NCBI GenBank assembly: GCA_023512835.1
Contig: CM042087.1
Location: forward strand, 46,668,249-46,732,248
Length of the DNA: 64,000 bases
From: Taxillus chinensis
Lineage: Eukaryota; Streptophyta; Magnoliopsida; Santalales; Loranthaceae
Direction of reading: 5' to 3'
In this document: positions 23,501 through 34,453 of the stretch, piece after piece
How the letters are laid out: the number at the start of each line of letters is the position of its first letter
How positions within the stretch are numbered: the stretch's first letter is position 1
Program-made: the position numbers and the translations under genes
Notes under the pieces: generated by a model
What the model was told of the DNA's origin: nothing
What the model saw: the letters and a program-made list of their open reading frames with translations, nothing else
The model's database searches: none

Positions 23501-24421
23501 TCCTATTTCACGAGGAATGGAGCCTGAGAGTTTATTTGTATGAAGGAAGAGGGTGGTTAAATTGTTCAAATAACCTATTGAAGTTGGAATTGATCCTGTG
23601 AGATCATTAGTTGACAATTGTAAGTTATTAAGTGATCTAAGGTTTCCTATTTCATGAGGAATGGAGCCTGAGAGTTTATTTGAATGAAGGTAGAGAGTGA
23701 TTAAGTTGTTCAAATAACCTATTGAAGTTGGAATTGACCCTGTGAGATTATTCCTTTCCAAGAAAAGCTTTTTAAGTGATCTAAGGTTTCCTATTTTATA
23801 TGAAATGACGCCAGAGAGGTTGTTGGCACCAAGGTCTAGGTTAGTTAAATGAACTATATCATATATTGTTGTTGGAATTTGTCCACTTAGATTATTAAAT
23901 GAAATCCTAAGGTCGGTGAGAGATTTTAAGTTTCCTATTTCAGGAGGGATGGGGCCAGAGAATTTGTTCCTTTGCAGGTATAGGATGGTTAAGCTTTCAA
24001 TGCGATCAATGGCCGAGGGAATTGTTCCAAAGAAAATGTTTTTGCTAAGGTCAAGTATTTGGAGGCAAGGAAAAGAGTGGAAGGAGAAGTTTTGGAGGGT
24101 TCCTCTCAAGCCCAAATCGGTGAGGTTGATATGAGTTATGCAGCCGTACGTACCTTGACTGCAACCTATTCCAGTCCAGTTGATGCATGGGTTGCTCCTC
24201 CCTGCTGCCCAAGAGGAGAGAGAAGTCTGGCTGTGGTTGTCAAGGGTGGCCCTCCAGTTTAGAAGGGAAGCTGCTTCTTCACTTCCAGCACGTGGGATGA
24301 GTGCTGGTGTAGTAGCACTAGAGGAAGGTGAAGCTAGTGGAAGACTAAGGATGGAAAAGAGAAAGAGGGCCTGTAGTAGTAGTTGAGGGAGTGTTTTTTT
24401 GATGGCTGGGGAGGATGACAT
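20558..24421 (-). CDS. MIK2-like LRR receptor kinase, intact, 1084 aa
   Basis: Two exons: 24421-21505 and 20895-20558. The 609-bp intron is GT-AG, phase 1, and splits the Glu of the kinase APE motif. The joined frame is 1084 codons plus stop. Order: signal peptide (about 1-30); LRR N-cap (47-87, [10 protein letters not shown] to INWTGIGC); about 25 LRRs of 24 residues; C-terminal Cys pair (GLCGN...EEC); transmembrane helix (about 728-755); kinase with [10 protein letters not shown] at 805-814, Lys at about 827, HRD at 926-928, DFG at 946-948, 'GTYGYGAPE' and 'VRPTMKQV'. HRD marks an RD kinase. It should sit in the plasma membrane and bind an apoplastic ligand; Arabidopsis MIK2 perceives SCOOP peptides, but ligand specificity cannot be inferred here. 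The first 36 bases upstream are unusually short before the TATA box. The end is earlier than in the sister gene because of one extra C near 20570. Confidence 0.9.
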
Positions 24422-25250
24422 TGTTATGTGTGAAGTGGTGCGCTAGCTCTACATGGGTATTTTATAAGACACTTGACTACGCAGATGATCTCGTGAGCTG
24501 TACAATTGATTTTTCAAGTATTCCATCCATCTCGTGAGCTGGAGATGGAGAAGTGTAGGGTGCATATTCATTCTTCCTTGACAAACAGTTGGCGTTGGGG
24601 AAGTGATGGCAGAGTCCACTCGAAGTCCACTCTAAACTCATTTCCCACTTTATAAGTGGAAGGAACGCGGTAAGTCCACCAAATTAAATTGTAAATTGAT
24701 TGATATCGACATGGTGAGACCTCCAATGTGCAGAAAAGTTCATAGTTGAATTCACATGTGACGCTGCTATATTGGTTCTATTTAATTAGCTGTTTTACTT
24801 TAAATATTATTTTATTTAGCTATTATTTCTATTTTAATTCCCGATACTAACGCTCTTCATGCTTCATACCTCGGGTATAAAGAAAAGCTGCTGCAAATTT
24901 TATTCTTCTCTCCGCCTGATATGCAAATCTCTCTACATGGAAACTAATTTCTTTCTCTGAATCCCAGTCGATGAGGGTAATTGTGGTCACTCATGATTTC
25001 TACTCAACTCACATAATACATAAAATACTAAAACCTCAGCCCCCGAGATCACGCAAAATACAAAAAGACCGTCACGGTTGCACTGGAAAAGGAAGCCTCC
25101 AATCAACATCTGAAGATCAAGAGCGCCACCATAGATCGACAACACAATAGCAGATGCCCTTACAAACAGAGAGAGAGAGGGAGAGGGAGAGGGAGAGAGG
25201 GACAGACAACTCAATATCAAACAATTTTTGCAATGGTGGATGCCATGGCA
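24422..25250 (-). repeat. Receptor 5'-flank module, copy 3
   Basis: Full set of module landmarks, with 'cctcgggtataaag' near 24870, plus a GA-rich microsatellite (about 25166-25203) not seen in the others. Confidence 0.75.
24458..24466 (-). promoter_or_regulatory. TATA box only 37 bases from the receptor start codon
   Basis: Minus-strand TATAAAATA. In sister copies the same box lies 58-85 bases from the ATG. About 47 bases of leader are missing here, so transcription starting 25-35 bases downstream would leave almost no 5' leader. Confidence 0.55.
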
Positions 25251-26567
25251 CGATTCTCGACTTCGGTAGAATAACGTGAGACAACTTAATGTTTCTTACT
25301 CTTCTAAAACAGCTAAATTTCCTTCAGGTTCAGCTTCTTCACCATCATCCTCTACCAGCCCTTGCAGTAAAAATAATTTCAGTCTACTGCATTTATCCCG
25401 GACGAAATTTCTCATCACAATAACAGCGAAGTCCTCTTTTACATATAACTAGAAACAGGTTGACTTGGGTTTTGACTCCAGCCTAACACTGCCCCCCTTC
25501 TTCTAATCACTTCTTCCTGTAATTTTGCTAACCCAAATGCAGCTGAAATTGTATTTGATTTGCCCATCGTCACCGTGATTTTGAAATCATCCCTTAAGCC
25601 ACTAATAAAGGTACTAATATGAAATTCCCTTAATTTTATTTGATAGGATCACAAATTCAGTTTGGTATTCGTCCACTGCAGTAAACTCCTCCCAATTCCC
25701 CGCGGTTCCAGAATCCCTTAGCCAATAGAACCAGGACAAAGCCTTACCTTTCATGTGGAAGAAGGCAATCTCAGTTTTCTGATATTTAGGGGTATTGAAA
25801 TATTCAAAAAAACTGTTCAGATTTAAGAATCCATTTCTGTAGGACCTGTCCCATTGAATTTTGGGAAATCCAATCTTAGAGATCTAGGATGTGTTCCCCC
25901 TTTCTCTTCAAAGAAAGTATTATTATACTAACCTCTGCCATGGGATGATCCTTCTCCTACGGTCAGATTATTAGCCTATATGGCTAATTGGTCATAACTA
26001 GATAAAGATGTTTCAATCATTAAGGTGTGTTACAAATTAGTTGAGTATGTCTTTACTTCTTGTATGATATCACCATGATTTTATAGCGGCCAGTTTTTTA
26101 TTAACCAGTGTGTAGGCTGGTAAGAATTGTCTCCTGTCATGTAAGAAGTCTCAGATTCAATTCCCGCTGTTAGCATTAATGGATTGCTCCTTTTAAACTA
26201 TGAAATTCAATTAATCAAAGAATGTAACCGCTTTAACTTCATACCCGAATGTTGTTTATCACTATCCCAAAAAATAAATTAGATAAATTATGGGAAAGGA
26301 AGCTTGGTATCATGATCTAAGAGCTGAAAATCATTTGTTAAATACCAATCTTTCAGGTCTAAAAGTTATAGTGAAAAGACTCGAAAATAAACTGGAACAG
26401 GAAAAGGAAATAAATCGTGACAAATTATTAGGTTGTTATAAAACTACTTCCAGCATATTTTTTTGTTGATAGGTGCATTGTTTCAACATTGAGAAGGGAG
26501 ATTGCTACAGAAAGGTGAGCCTGGCGTATACCTTCATTCATGTCGCAAGAACACCGCTCTGATACCA
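25251..26567 (-). mobile_element. Gypsy gag remnant with primer-binding site
   Basis: Minus-strand translation around 25500-25850 gives gag-type motifs: 'YQKTEIAFFHMKGKALSWF', 'TEFVILSNKIK' and 'GLKDDFKITVTM', broken by stops and gaps. TGGTATCAGAGC (complement of initiator Met tRNA) is read on the minus strand at 26556-26567, six bases from the LTR edge at 26574, so element order (LTR, PBS, gag, leftward) is preserved. pol is absent. No intact protein is possible. Confidence 0.7.
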
Positions 26568-26573
26568 CTATTA

Positions 26574-26960
26574 TGTTCGGGGAAGATTTAGAATTAGATC
26601 TGAAGATTTGATTTGATTTTTTAGAGATTGAACTATTCTGTAAGTGACTTATAGGCACTTCGAGGCGCCTTGTCCTCCACCATGTGCTTTCACAATTTGT
26701 AGAAATCTGATTCACTTCTATTTCTCGGTTCTCATATTTAAACCAAATTACAAGCATTGACCCACTAATTAACTGCCCATCGACAAAACTAACCTACTCC
26801 TTTCCTAACCAACACATTAACGGACACAGACATAATCCATACAACTCCCTAGCTACATTAATATAATAAATGGAAAAACCTAATAGCAAGTACATTATGT
26901 AAGCAAGAACACTTTTTTCACCATTAAACTAAAATTAAAAACAAATTAATAATAAAATTA
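26574..26960 (-). mobile_element. Gypsy LTR remnant, copy 2
   Basis: Left edge TGTTCGGGG next to the primer-binding site. Shares 'ccttgtcctccaccatgtgc', 'ggttctcatatttaaacc' and 'gacataatccatacaactcc' with three other copies. The right edge is uncertain because similarity runs on into the VIP3 3' flank. Confidence 0.55.
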
Positions 26961-27325
26961 ATATTAATAAAATGACAATGAAAATGTCCTACAACCTACG
27001 GGTATATAATATTACCCTAAATAAATACAAAATAAGAAACAAACTAATTACATGCTGCCAACAACTCTGCCGACAGCTTTCTTTGTTTGCACATAAAACG
27101 AACTGCGCCTTTTCTTATGTAGATTTTGTCGTCCAAATTTATAGCAGGTGCACCTATTTGTACCACGTGCAGCGCCGAAATCCACAACTCACATGGCCAA
27201 TGTATAAAAGAAAAAAAAAGACTTTTGTAATAGCGTCAGAAGCATGCAGAAAAACTAGGCAACAAATGTTTCTTCCAAGTCTCAAAGTGCATTCTGAAAT
27301 TTTGGTAAGCGAATGCACCCCAAAA

Positions 27326-27994
27326 TTATACAGTAAAATTACAATGACAGCGAAGCAGGAAGAAGATCCTAACTCTACCGCCCAGAGTAATCATACAGTG
27401 ATTGGCTGGACGAAACGCCACTCCCCAAACCTGGTCTGTATGGCTACTCATTGTCTGCAAAGCCGCCCTCATTCTAAGGTCCCAGAGCCTCACCGATCTG
27501 TCACTAGAGCCTGTTGCAACTGCCTCCCCATCTGGACTAACATCCACACTCAATACCCAACTGCCATGACCAGACATAGCCCCAACACGGCTCTTCCCCT
27601 CAGCATCGTACATGGGGACATGAGAATCATCTGATGCCGAAAATAGTAGTCGGGGATCTAACGGCAAGTACACAAGTGATCGCACAGGCATGGAATGGCC
27701 TTCAAGGTAATGTAAAAATTCTGAGCGTCCCACATCAAACACAGTAATGGTACCATCCATAGATCCACAAGCCAATCACCTCCCGGCAGGACTCCATGCA
27801 ACAGAAAGGACAAACTTCTTACTTTCACTCCTATCAGAGGGCTTGGACACTTCAGGGCGAGGGATTGACAGGGTAGCAACCAGTTGCCATGTAGTGGTGT
27901 CCCACAGCTTCACAGATGTGTTACTCCCACCAGCAACTGCTAGAGTGGTACCCTGAAGAAAATAAAAACTTAAGGGATCAGTGGCCCAGTGCAT
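27326..27994 (-). pseudogene. VIP3: VIP3 (WDR61/SKI8-like) last exon, copy 1
   Basis: Best preserved of four copies. From the splice acceptor (about 27956, 'ttttcttcag') the minus strand encodes WD40 repeats: 'TLAVAGGSNTSVKLWDTTTW', '[11 protein letters not shown]', '[18 protein letters not shown]', 'WVLSVDVSPDGEAVATGSSD', 'DQVWGVAFRPA'. These match plant VIP3, a WD40 subunit of the Paf1 transcription complex and the SKI exosome-assisting complex. One CGA has become TGA, giving a stop after 'SPAGR'. A deletion in the last blade shifts the frame, so the normal 'SLYDYS' end is lost. Upstream exons are absent: similarity ends in the intron near 28720, where LRR sequence begins. It is a DNA-level fragment, not a retrocopy, as intron sequence is kept. 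Confidence 0.85.
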
Positions 27995-28732
27995 AAAATA
28001 TTAATTCCACAAAGAAAAGTCATTAGCATTCCAAAACAGAACAGAACACATACATCCATCCTTTTAACCGTGTTGTTTTATAAGGAAACAAGGTTAATGC
28101 ATGCCATATATATAGAAATGCTTGCCATTCCTTCCACAATATGCAGTTATTTCAGAAACTGGTTTAAAAAAAAGAGAAGCAAACAATTAACTGTTTTTAC
28201 AATAAGTTAAAATGCCCCCCTATCCACTCAATCCAGGGAAAAAAGATCAGAGGTTACTCTAGTTTGTCTCGATTTTTTGAGAAACTATTCTTCAAAGCAA
28301 CCGTTAAGTCATTGAACAGTTTGGGTGGAACAGTAAGTAGTACTCATTGTAAAGTGCATTTTCTCACAAGATAAGGGAAAACTCCTGAGATTACTTCAAG
28401 GTAAGATTGGTGAGTTGAGTTGTTTGGCTATCTTTAATATTCCGAGGAAAGAATATTCAAGACAACCGAAGCTAGTAACGTCAAAGTCAAACATTGAAGA
28501 ATAACCAAAGATATGGTCCTAAAAATGAGGGGAAAAGTATTTATGTTGAATTAATTTGCAGAAATAAGAAGATGAATGAGAGGAGGAAGACAGAGTCAAG
28601 ACTGACTCTGTAATTGACTCTATTAATGAAAACGTGTGTTAACACTATTCAATTGGGTCTTTTATACAAGAACTCTATAATGGAAAATATCTATTTTGCC
28701 CCTAATAATTTAATAATAAATATTTTAAAACA
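27995..28732 (-). pseudogene. VIP3 intron sequence, copy 1
   Basis: Non-coding. Matches 33978-34260 and 51700-52260 ('ccacaaagaaaagtcatta', 'ctcattgtaaagtgcatttt'). It ends at 'ataaatattttaaaaca' and joins LRR sequence at about 28733. Confidence 0.65.
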
Positions 28733-31427
28733 CTAGTTGGTTATGCGAGAGATTCAAATATTCCAGTGTCCCCAGTGCGTGGAGCTGCTCTGGTATGACT
28801 CCTCCCAACAAATTTCGGCTGAGATCAAGATTTGTCAAAAATCCTAATTTGCTGATGCCAATGGGAATACCCCCGCCAAGTCTATTATTTCCCAAATTCA
28901 AGAACACTAGTTTCTCCAAATTGCCCATTTCATTGGGAACCCGGCCACTTAACTTATTCGCTGCCAAGTTTAGATTTGTCAAATCGGACAGCATCCCAAT
29001 CCCTGGTGGAATGCTACCCGAAAGCATATTGCTGTCCAGGGAGAGATTGTACAGCAATTTCAACCTCCCCAATTCCTCTGGAATCACCCCACCCAACTGA
29101 TTCGAGGAAAGGCTGAGCACGTGTAGTTGACTGGCCTCCCCTATCTCTGGTGGAATGTTTACTGAAATGTTATTATTGGACATTTCCAAGGCTTCCAATA
29201 TCTTGTACTGACCCCAATTACGATGAAGTTCGCCATAGAATCTGTTGTATCCAATATCGATGTAGTTCAAATTCGAGTATACACCAAGCTCGGTAGATAT
29301 ATATGTTTCCTGTCAGATGGTTTCTCTCAACCCTAACTCGAACTAGACTCGTGCAATTTTTTATGCTTTGCGCAATTGAACCAATGAAATGATTATTTGT
29401 GCCGAGAAGTTCTGGAGTTTTCCACCTGAGCATATACCTTGGGGTAGCCGACCCGTAAAATTGTTATCCGACAACTGCAAACTTTCCAAATTCGTAAGAT
29501 TATCTAGTTCTCTGGGGATGATGTCGCTAAGCTGGTTCTCAAATACTCGTAAACCCTGCAGCAATTTCAATTTTCCCAACCCTGGAGGGATTAGACCACA
29601 AACAATTTTCATATACAGAAAGCTCTTCGAGTGCAATAAGATTTCCTATTTCATGAGGAATAGAGCCTGAAAGTTTATTTGTATCAAGGTTGAGGGTGGT
29701 TAAGTTGTTCAAATAACCTATTGAAGTTGGAATGGATCCTTTGAGATGGTTACTGGACAATCGTAGGACAGTGAGTAATCTAAGGTTTCCTATTTCACGA
29801 GGAATAGAACCTGAGAGTTTATTTGTATCGAGGATGAGGGTGGTTAAGTTGTTCAAATAACTTATTGAAGTTGGAATTGAGCCTGTGAGTTGGTTACTGG
29901 ACAATGAGTAATCTAAGGTTTCCTATTTCACGAGAAATAGAGCCTGAAAGTTTATTTGTATAGATGTAGATGCCAGTTAAGCTATTCAAATAACCTATTG
30001 AAGATGGGATTGACGCTGTGAGATTATTATTTGACAAGTCAAGATTATTGAGTGATCTAAGGTTTCCTATTTCACGAGGAATGGAGTCTGAGAGTTTATT
30101 TTTATGGAGGTAGAGGATGGTTAACTTGTTCAAATAACCTATTGAAGTTGGATTTGACCCTGTGAGATTGTTTCTTGATAAGCCAAGCTCTTTGAGCGAT
30201 TTAAGGTTTTCTATTTCACGAGGAATAGAGCCTGAGAGTTTATTTGTACTGAGATAGAGGGTGGTTAAGCTATTTAAATAACATATTGAAGTTGGAATTG
30301 ACCTTGTGAGATTGTTAATTCCCAAGTCAAGTTTTTTGAGTGATTTAAGTTTCCCTATTTCACGAGGAATGAAGCCCGAGAGTTTATTTGTATGCAGGTA
30401 GAGGGTGGTTAAGTTGTTCAAATAACCTATTGAAGTTGAAATTGACCCTGTGAGATTGTTAACTCCCAAGTCAAGATTTTTGAGTGATCTAAGTTTATCT
30501 ATTTCATGAGGAATGGAGCTCGAGAGTTTATTTGTATGCAAGTAGAGGGTGGTTAAGTTGTTCAAATAACCTATTGAAGTTGGAATTGACCATGTGAGAT
30601 TGTTAACTCCCAAGTCAAGATTTTTGAGTGATCTAAGTTTCTTTATTTCATGAGGAATGGAGCCCGAGAGTTTATCTGTATGGAGGTAGAGGATAGTTAA
30701 GTTGTTCAAATAACATATTGAAGTTGGAATTGACCCTGTGAGATTGTTAGTTGACAATTGTAAATCATTAAGTGATCTAAGGTTTCCGATTTGACGAGGA
30801 ATGGAGCTTGAGAGTTTATTTGTATGGAGGGAGAGGGTGGTTAAGTTGGTCAAATAATCTATTGAAGTTGGAATTTCTCCTGTGAGATTATTGTATGACA
30901 ATTGTAGGTCATTCAGTGATCTAAGGTTTCCTATATTGTGAGGGATGGAGCTAGATCGAGAAATTGTTCTTATGCAGGAATAGGATGGTTAAGCTTTCAA
31001 TGCCACCAATGGCTGAGGGAATTGTTCCAAAGAAAATGTTATTGCTAAGGTCAAGTATGAGGAGGCAAGGAAAAGAGTGGAAGGTGAAGTTTTGGAGGGT
31101 CCCTCTCAAGCCCAAATCGGTGAGGTTGATATGAGTTATGCAGCCATACGTACCGTGACTGCAGCCTATTCCAGTCCAGTTGATGCATGGGTTGCTCTTC
31201 CCTGCAGCCCAAAAGGACAGAGCAATCTGGCTGTGGTTGTCGAGGCTGGCCCTCCAGTTTAGAAGGGAAGCTGCTTCTTCACTTCCAGCGTGTCCGTTGA
31301 GTCCTGATGTAGTAGTAGCACTAGAGGAAGGTGAAGCTAATGGAAGACTAACGATGGAAAAGAGAAAGAGGGCCTGTAGTAGTAGTAGTTGAGGGAGTGT
31401 TTTTTTGCGGGCAGGGGAGGATGACAT
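28733..31427 (-). pseudogene. MIK2-like LRR receptor, kinase lost
   Basis: Starts at the ATG at 31427 (MSSSPARKKTLPQ) with signal peptide, LRR N-cap and first LRRs open to 30951, then breaks. LRR coding continues in 30901-29894, 29904-29539, 29636-29361, 29433-29218 and 29270-28725, needing at least five frame changes. One is a 4-base TA expansion near 29301. It ends inside the last LRRs ('[11 protein letters not shown]') where VIP3 intron sequence takes over. The Cys pair, transmembrane helix and kinase are missing. Unlike the intact genes it has long runs of type-alternating LRRs from the 144-bp unit. Confidence 0.9.
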
Positions 31428-32330
31428 TGTTATGTGTGATGGATGTTGGTTTCGGGTGAAAGATAATAGGAATAAGAAGGAAGTGAAGTGGTGTACTAGC
31501 TCAACGTGGGTATTTTATAGGACACTTGACTACGCAGACGATCTCGTGAGCTCTACCATTGGCTGTTGTGGCGGGCAAGGTAGTCTGTCCCCGCACACTA
31601 TTACTCGAAGGAGGGCGGCTAGGAATGGGAGCCACCAGATTAAATTGTATATTGATGGCGAACCCCAATGAAGGCCAAATCAAACGAACGCGGTTAGGAA
31701 TGGGTGCCACAACATTCAATTATTGCCCACTTTATACGTCCAAGAAACGCGGTAAGGAATGGGACCCACCAAATTAAATTGTAAATTGATTGATATCGAC
31801 ATGGTGAGACCTCCAATGTGTAGAAAAATTCAGAGTTGAGTTCACACTTCACAGTGAGACCTCGACCACAGGAGGAAATTTTAACAGTGTGACGCTGCTA
31901 TATTGTTTCTATTTAATTGGCAGCTTTACTTTAAATATTATTTGATTTAGCTATTATTTCTATTTTAATTTACTTTATCTTCATACTTCATACCTCGGGT
32001 ATAAAGAAAAGCTGCTGCAATTTTTTTTCTTCTCTCCGCGTGATATGCGAATCTCGCTACATGGAAACTAATTTCTTTCTCTGAATCCCAGTCGATGAGG
32101 GTAATTGTGGTCATTCATGATTTGAACTTGGCCTTGGAGTGCTTGTTTATATAAAACAAGGCCAAACCTGGTCTATTCAAACTCAACTCACAAAATACAT
32201 AAAATACTAAAGCCTCAGCCCCCAAAATACAAATACAAAAAGCCCGTCATGGTTGCACTGGAATAGGAAGCCTCCAATCAACAAGTAACCAGTGCAATCG
32301 AACAAATGCAGCTGAAATTGTATTTGATTT
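31428..32330 (-). repeat. Receptor 5'-flank module, copy 4
   Basis: Closest to copy 6 (55900-56790), sharing 'ggctgttgtggcgggcaagg' and 'ggaatgggtgccacaacatt', which the other copies lack in part. Confidence 0.75.
31511..31519 (-). promoter_or_regulatory. TATA box of kinase-less receptor copy
   Basis: Minus-strand TATAAAATA, 84 bases upstream of the ATG at 31427, the ancestral-looking spacing. Confidence 0.5.
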
Positions 32331-32890
32331 GAACATTGTCACTGTGATTTTAAAATCATCCACTAATAAAGGTCCTAATATGAAAGAACCTTAATTTTAT
32401 TTGATAGGATCACAAATTCAGTTTGGGATTCTTCTACTGTAGAAGCTTGTCTTACCTTTGTAAAAGCCCCTATTGGATCCTCAAATGTTGAGGGCCCAAA
32501 CTGCACTCTCACTGCGGCAGTAAACTCCTCCCAACTCCCCACAGTGTTCAAGAATCCCTTAGCCAAGAGAACCAGGACAAAGCCTTACCTTTCATGTGGA
32601 AGAAAGGCAATCTCAATTTTCTGATATTTAGGGGTATTGAAATATTCAAAAAACTGTTCAGATTTAAGAATCCCCACTGTTCAGATTTATTCTGCCATGG
32701 GATGATCCTTCTCCTACGGTCAGATTATTAGCCTATATGGCTAATTGGTCATAACTAGATGCCAAATTATCAAGTTGTCGTAAAACTATTTCCAGCATTT
32801 TTTTTTTGACTTTACTCTTCACGTAAGGAGACTGCTACAGAAAGTTGAGCCTGGCGTATGCCTTCCGTCATGTCGCAAGAACACCGCTCT
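32331..32890 (-). mobile_element. Gypsy gag remnant, copy in cassette 4
   Basis: The minus frame 32566-32375 reads 'GSWEEFTAAVRVQFGPSTFE' then 'VEESQTEFVILSNKIK', a clear gag match. The primer-binding site near 32886 is cut after 'gctctgatcca' by a deletion that removed the LTR edge. Confidence 0.7.
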
Positions 32891-33250
32891 GATCCATGTG
32901 CTTTCACAATCTGTAAAAAATTGTTTCACTTTTATTTTCCGGTTCTCATATTTAAACCAAATTACAAGCATAACTTTGACCCACTAACTGCCCATCGACA
33001 AAACTGACCTACTCCTTTCTTAACCAACACATTAACTGACACAGACATAATCCATACAACTCCCTGCATTAATAAATGAAAAAAATTTAATATACTTTTT
33101 TCACTATTAAACTATTATTAAAAAAAATTAATAATAAAATTAAATCAATAAAATAACAATAAAAATGTCCCGTGGCCTACCTATACGTAATATTCTCCTA
33201 AATAAATAGAAAATAAGAAACAAACTAATTACATGCTGCCAACAACTCTG
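32891..33250 (-). mobile_element. Gypsy LTR remnant, copy 3
   Basis: Starts inside the LTR at 'ccatgtgctttcacaatctg', then follows copies 2 and 4. Confidence 0.5.
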
Positions 33251-33556
33251 CCGATAGCTTTCTTTGTTTGCACATAAAACAAACTGCGCCTTTTCTTATG
33301 TAGATTTTGTCGTCCAAATTTATAGCAGGTGCACCTATTTGTACCACGTGAAGCGCCGAAATCCACAGCTCACATGGCCGATGTATAAAAGAAAAAAAAA
33401 AGACTTTTGTAATAGCGTCAGAAGCATGCAGAAAAACTATGCAACAAATGTTTCTTCCAAGTCTCAAAGTGCATTCTGAAATTTTGGTAAGCGAATGCAG
33501 CCCAAAATTTTACAGCAAAATTAGAGTGACAGCGAAACAGGAAGAAGATCCTAACT

Positions 33557-33977
33557 CTACCGCCCAGAGTAATCATACAGTGATATGATCCTGTCATCAG
33601 ACACGCTAGCAAGTCTGCCAGCCCGCACCCCAGCCCCATCTGCTGGACGAAACACCACTCCCCAAACCTGGCATGGAATGGCCTTCGAGGTAATGTAAAA
33701 ATTTGGAGCGTCCCACATCAAACACGGTAATGATACCATCCATAGATCCACAAGCCAATCGCCTTCCGTCAGGACTCCATGCAACAGAAAGGACAAACTT
33801 CTTACTTTCACTTCTATCAGAGGGCTTGGACACCTCAGGGCGCGGGATTGATAGGGTAGCAGCCAGTTGCCATGTAGTGATGTCCCACAGCTTCACAGAT
33901 GTGCTATTACCACCAGCAACTGCTAGAGTGTTACCCTGAAGAAAATAAAAACTTAAGGGATCAGTGTCCCAGTGCAT
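33557..33977 (-). pseudogene. VIP3: VIP3 last exon, copy 2, middle blades deleted
   Basis: Keeps both ends that copy 1 spoils. The exon start encodes '[16 protein letters not shown]' to '[12 protein letters not shown]' without the stop of copy 1. The end encodes '[13 protein letters not shown]' and 'SLYDYSGR' with the natural stop at 33557-33559. The blades between 'LEGHSMP' and 'QVWGVVFRP' are deleted (join near 33671), shifting the frame. VIP3 3'-flank sequence follows to about 33250. Confidence 0.8.
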
Positions 33978-34259
33978 AAAATATTAATTCCACAAAGAAA
34001 AGTCATTAACATTCCAAAACAGAACAGAACACATACATCCATCGTGTTAACCGAGTTGTTTTATGAGGAAACAAGGTTAACGCATGCCATAAAGAAATGC
34101 TTGCCATTCCTTCCACAATATAATATGCAGTTATTTCAGAAAGTGGTGTAAAAAAAACAGAGGCAACTGTTAAGTCATTGAACAGTTTGGGTGGAATAGC
34201 AAGTAGTACTCATTGTAAAGTGCATTTTCTCACAAGATAAGGTAAAACTCCTGAGAAAT

Positions 34260-34453
34260 GCACGCTCCAGAAGAGACAACTTCTGGAGAAGGATACTTGG
34301 TGAAATTGCAGATGAAGATTAAATATAGAATACAATTATACAACTCCAAGAATCTCCATTTTTGCTATTTCTCATTTACACTCTTTCACGATTTATGATT
34401 TTATGTACGTGCTTTTCTCGTTGTTTTTGCTATATTATATGGCGGACAGAACC
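34260..34453. repeat. Tail of T-rich dispersed repeat, partial copy
   Basis: 'gaagattaaatatagaatac', 'aatctccatttttgctattt' and 'ttgtttttgctatattatat' match the ends of the repeat at 49600-49745, 62060-62210 and 63860-63980. It is cut by the solo LTR. Confidence 0.65.

Noticed and set aside
26972..27634. Plus-strand 220-codon open frame
   Set aside because: Antisense to the VIP3 last exon and its 3' flank; no family motif and no similar frame conserved in the sister copies.
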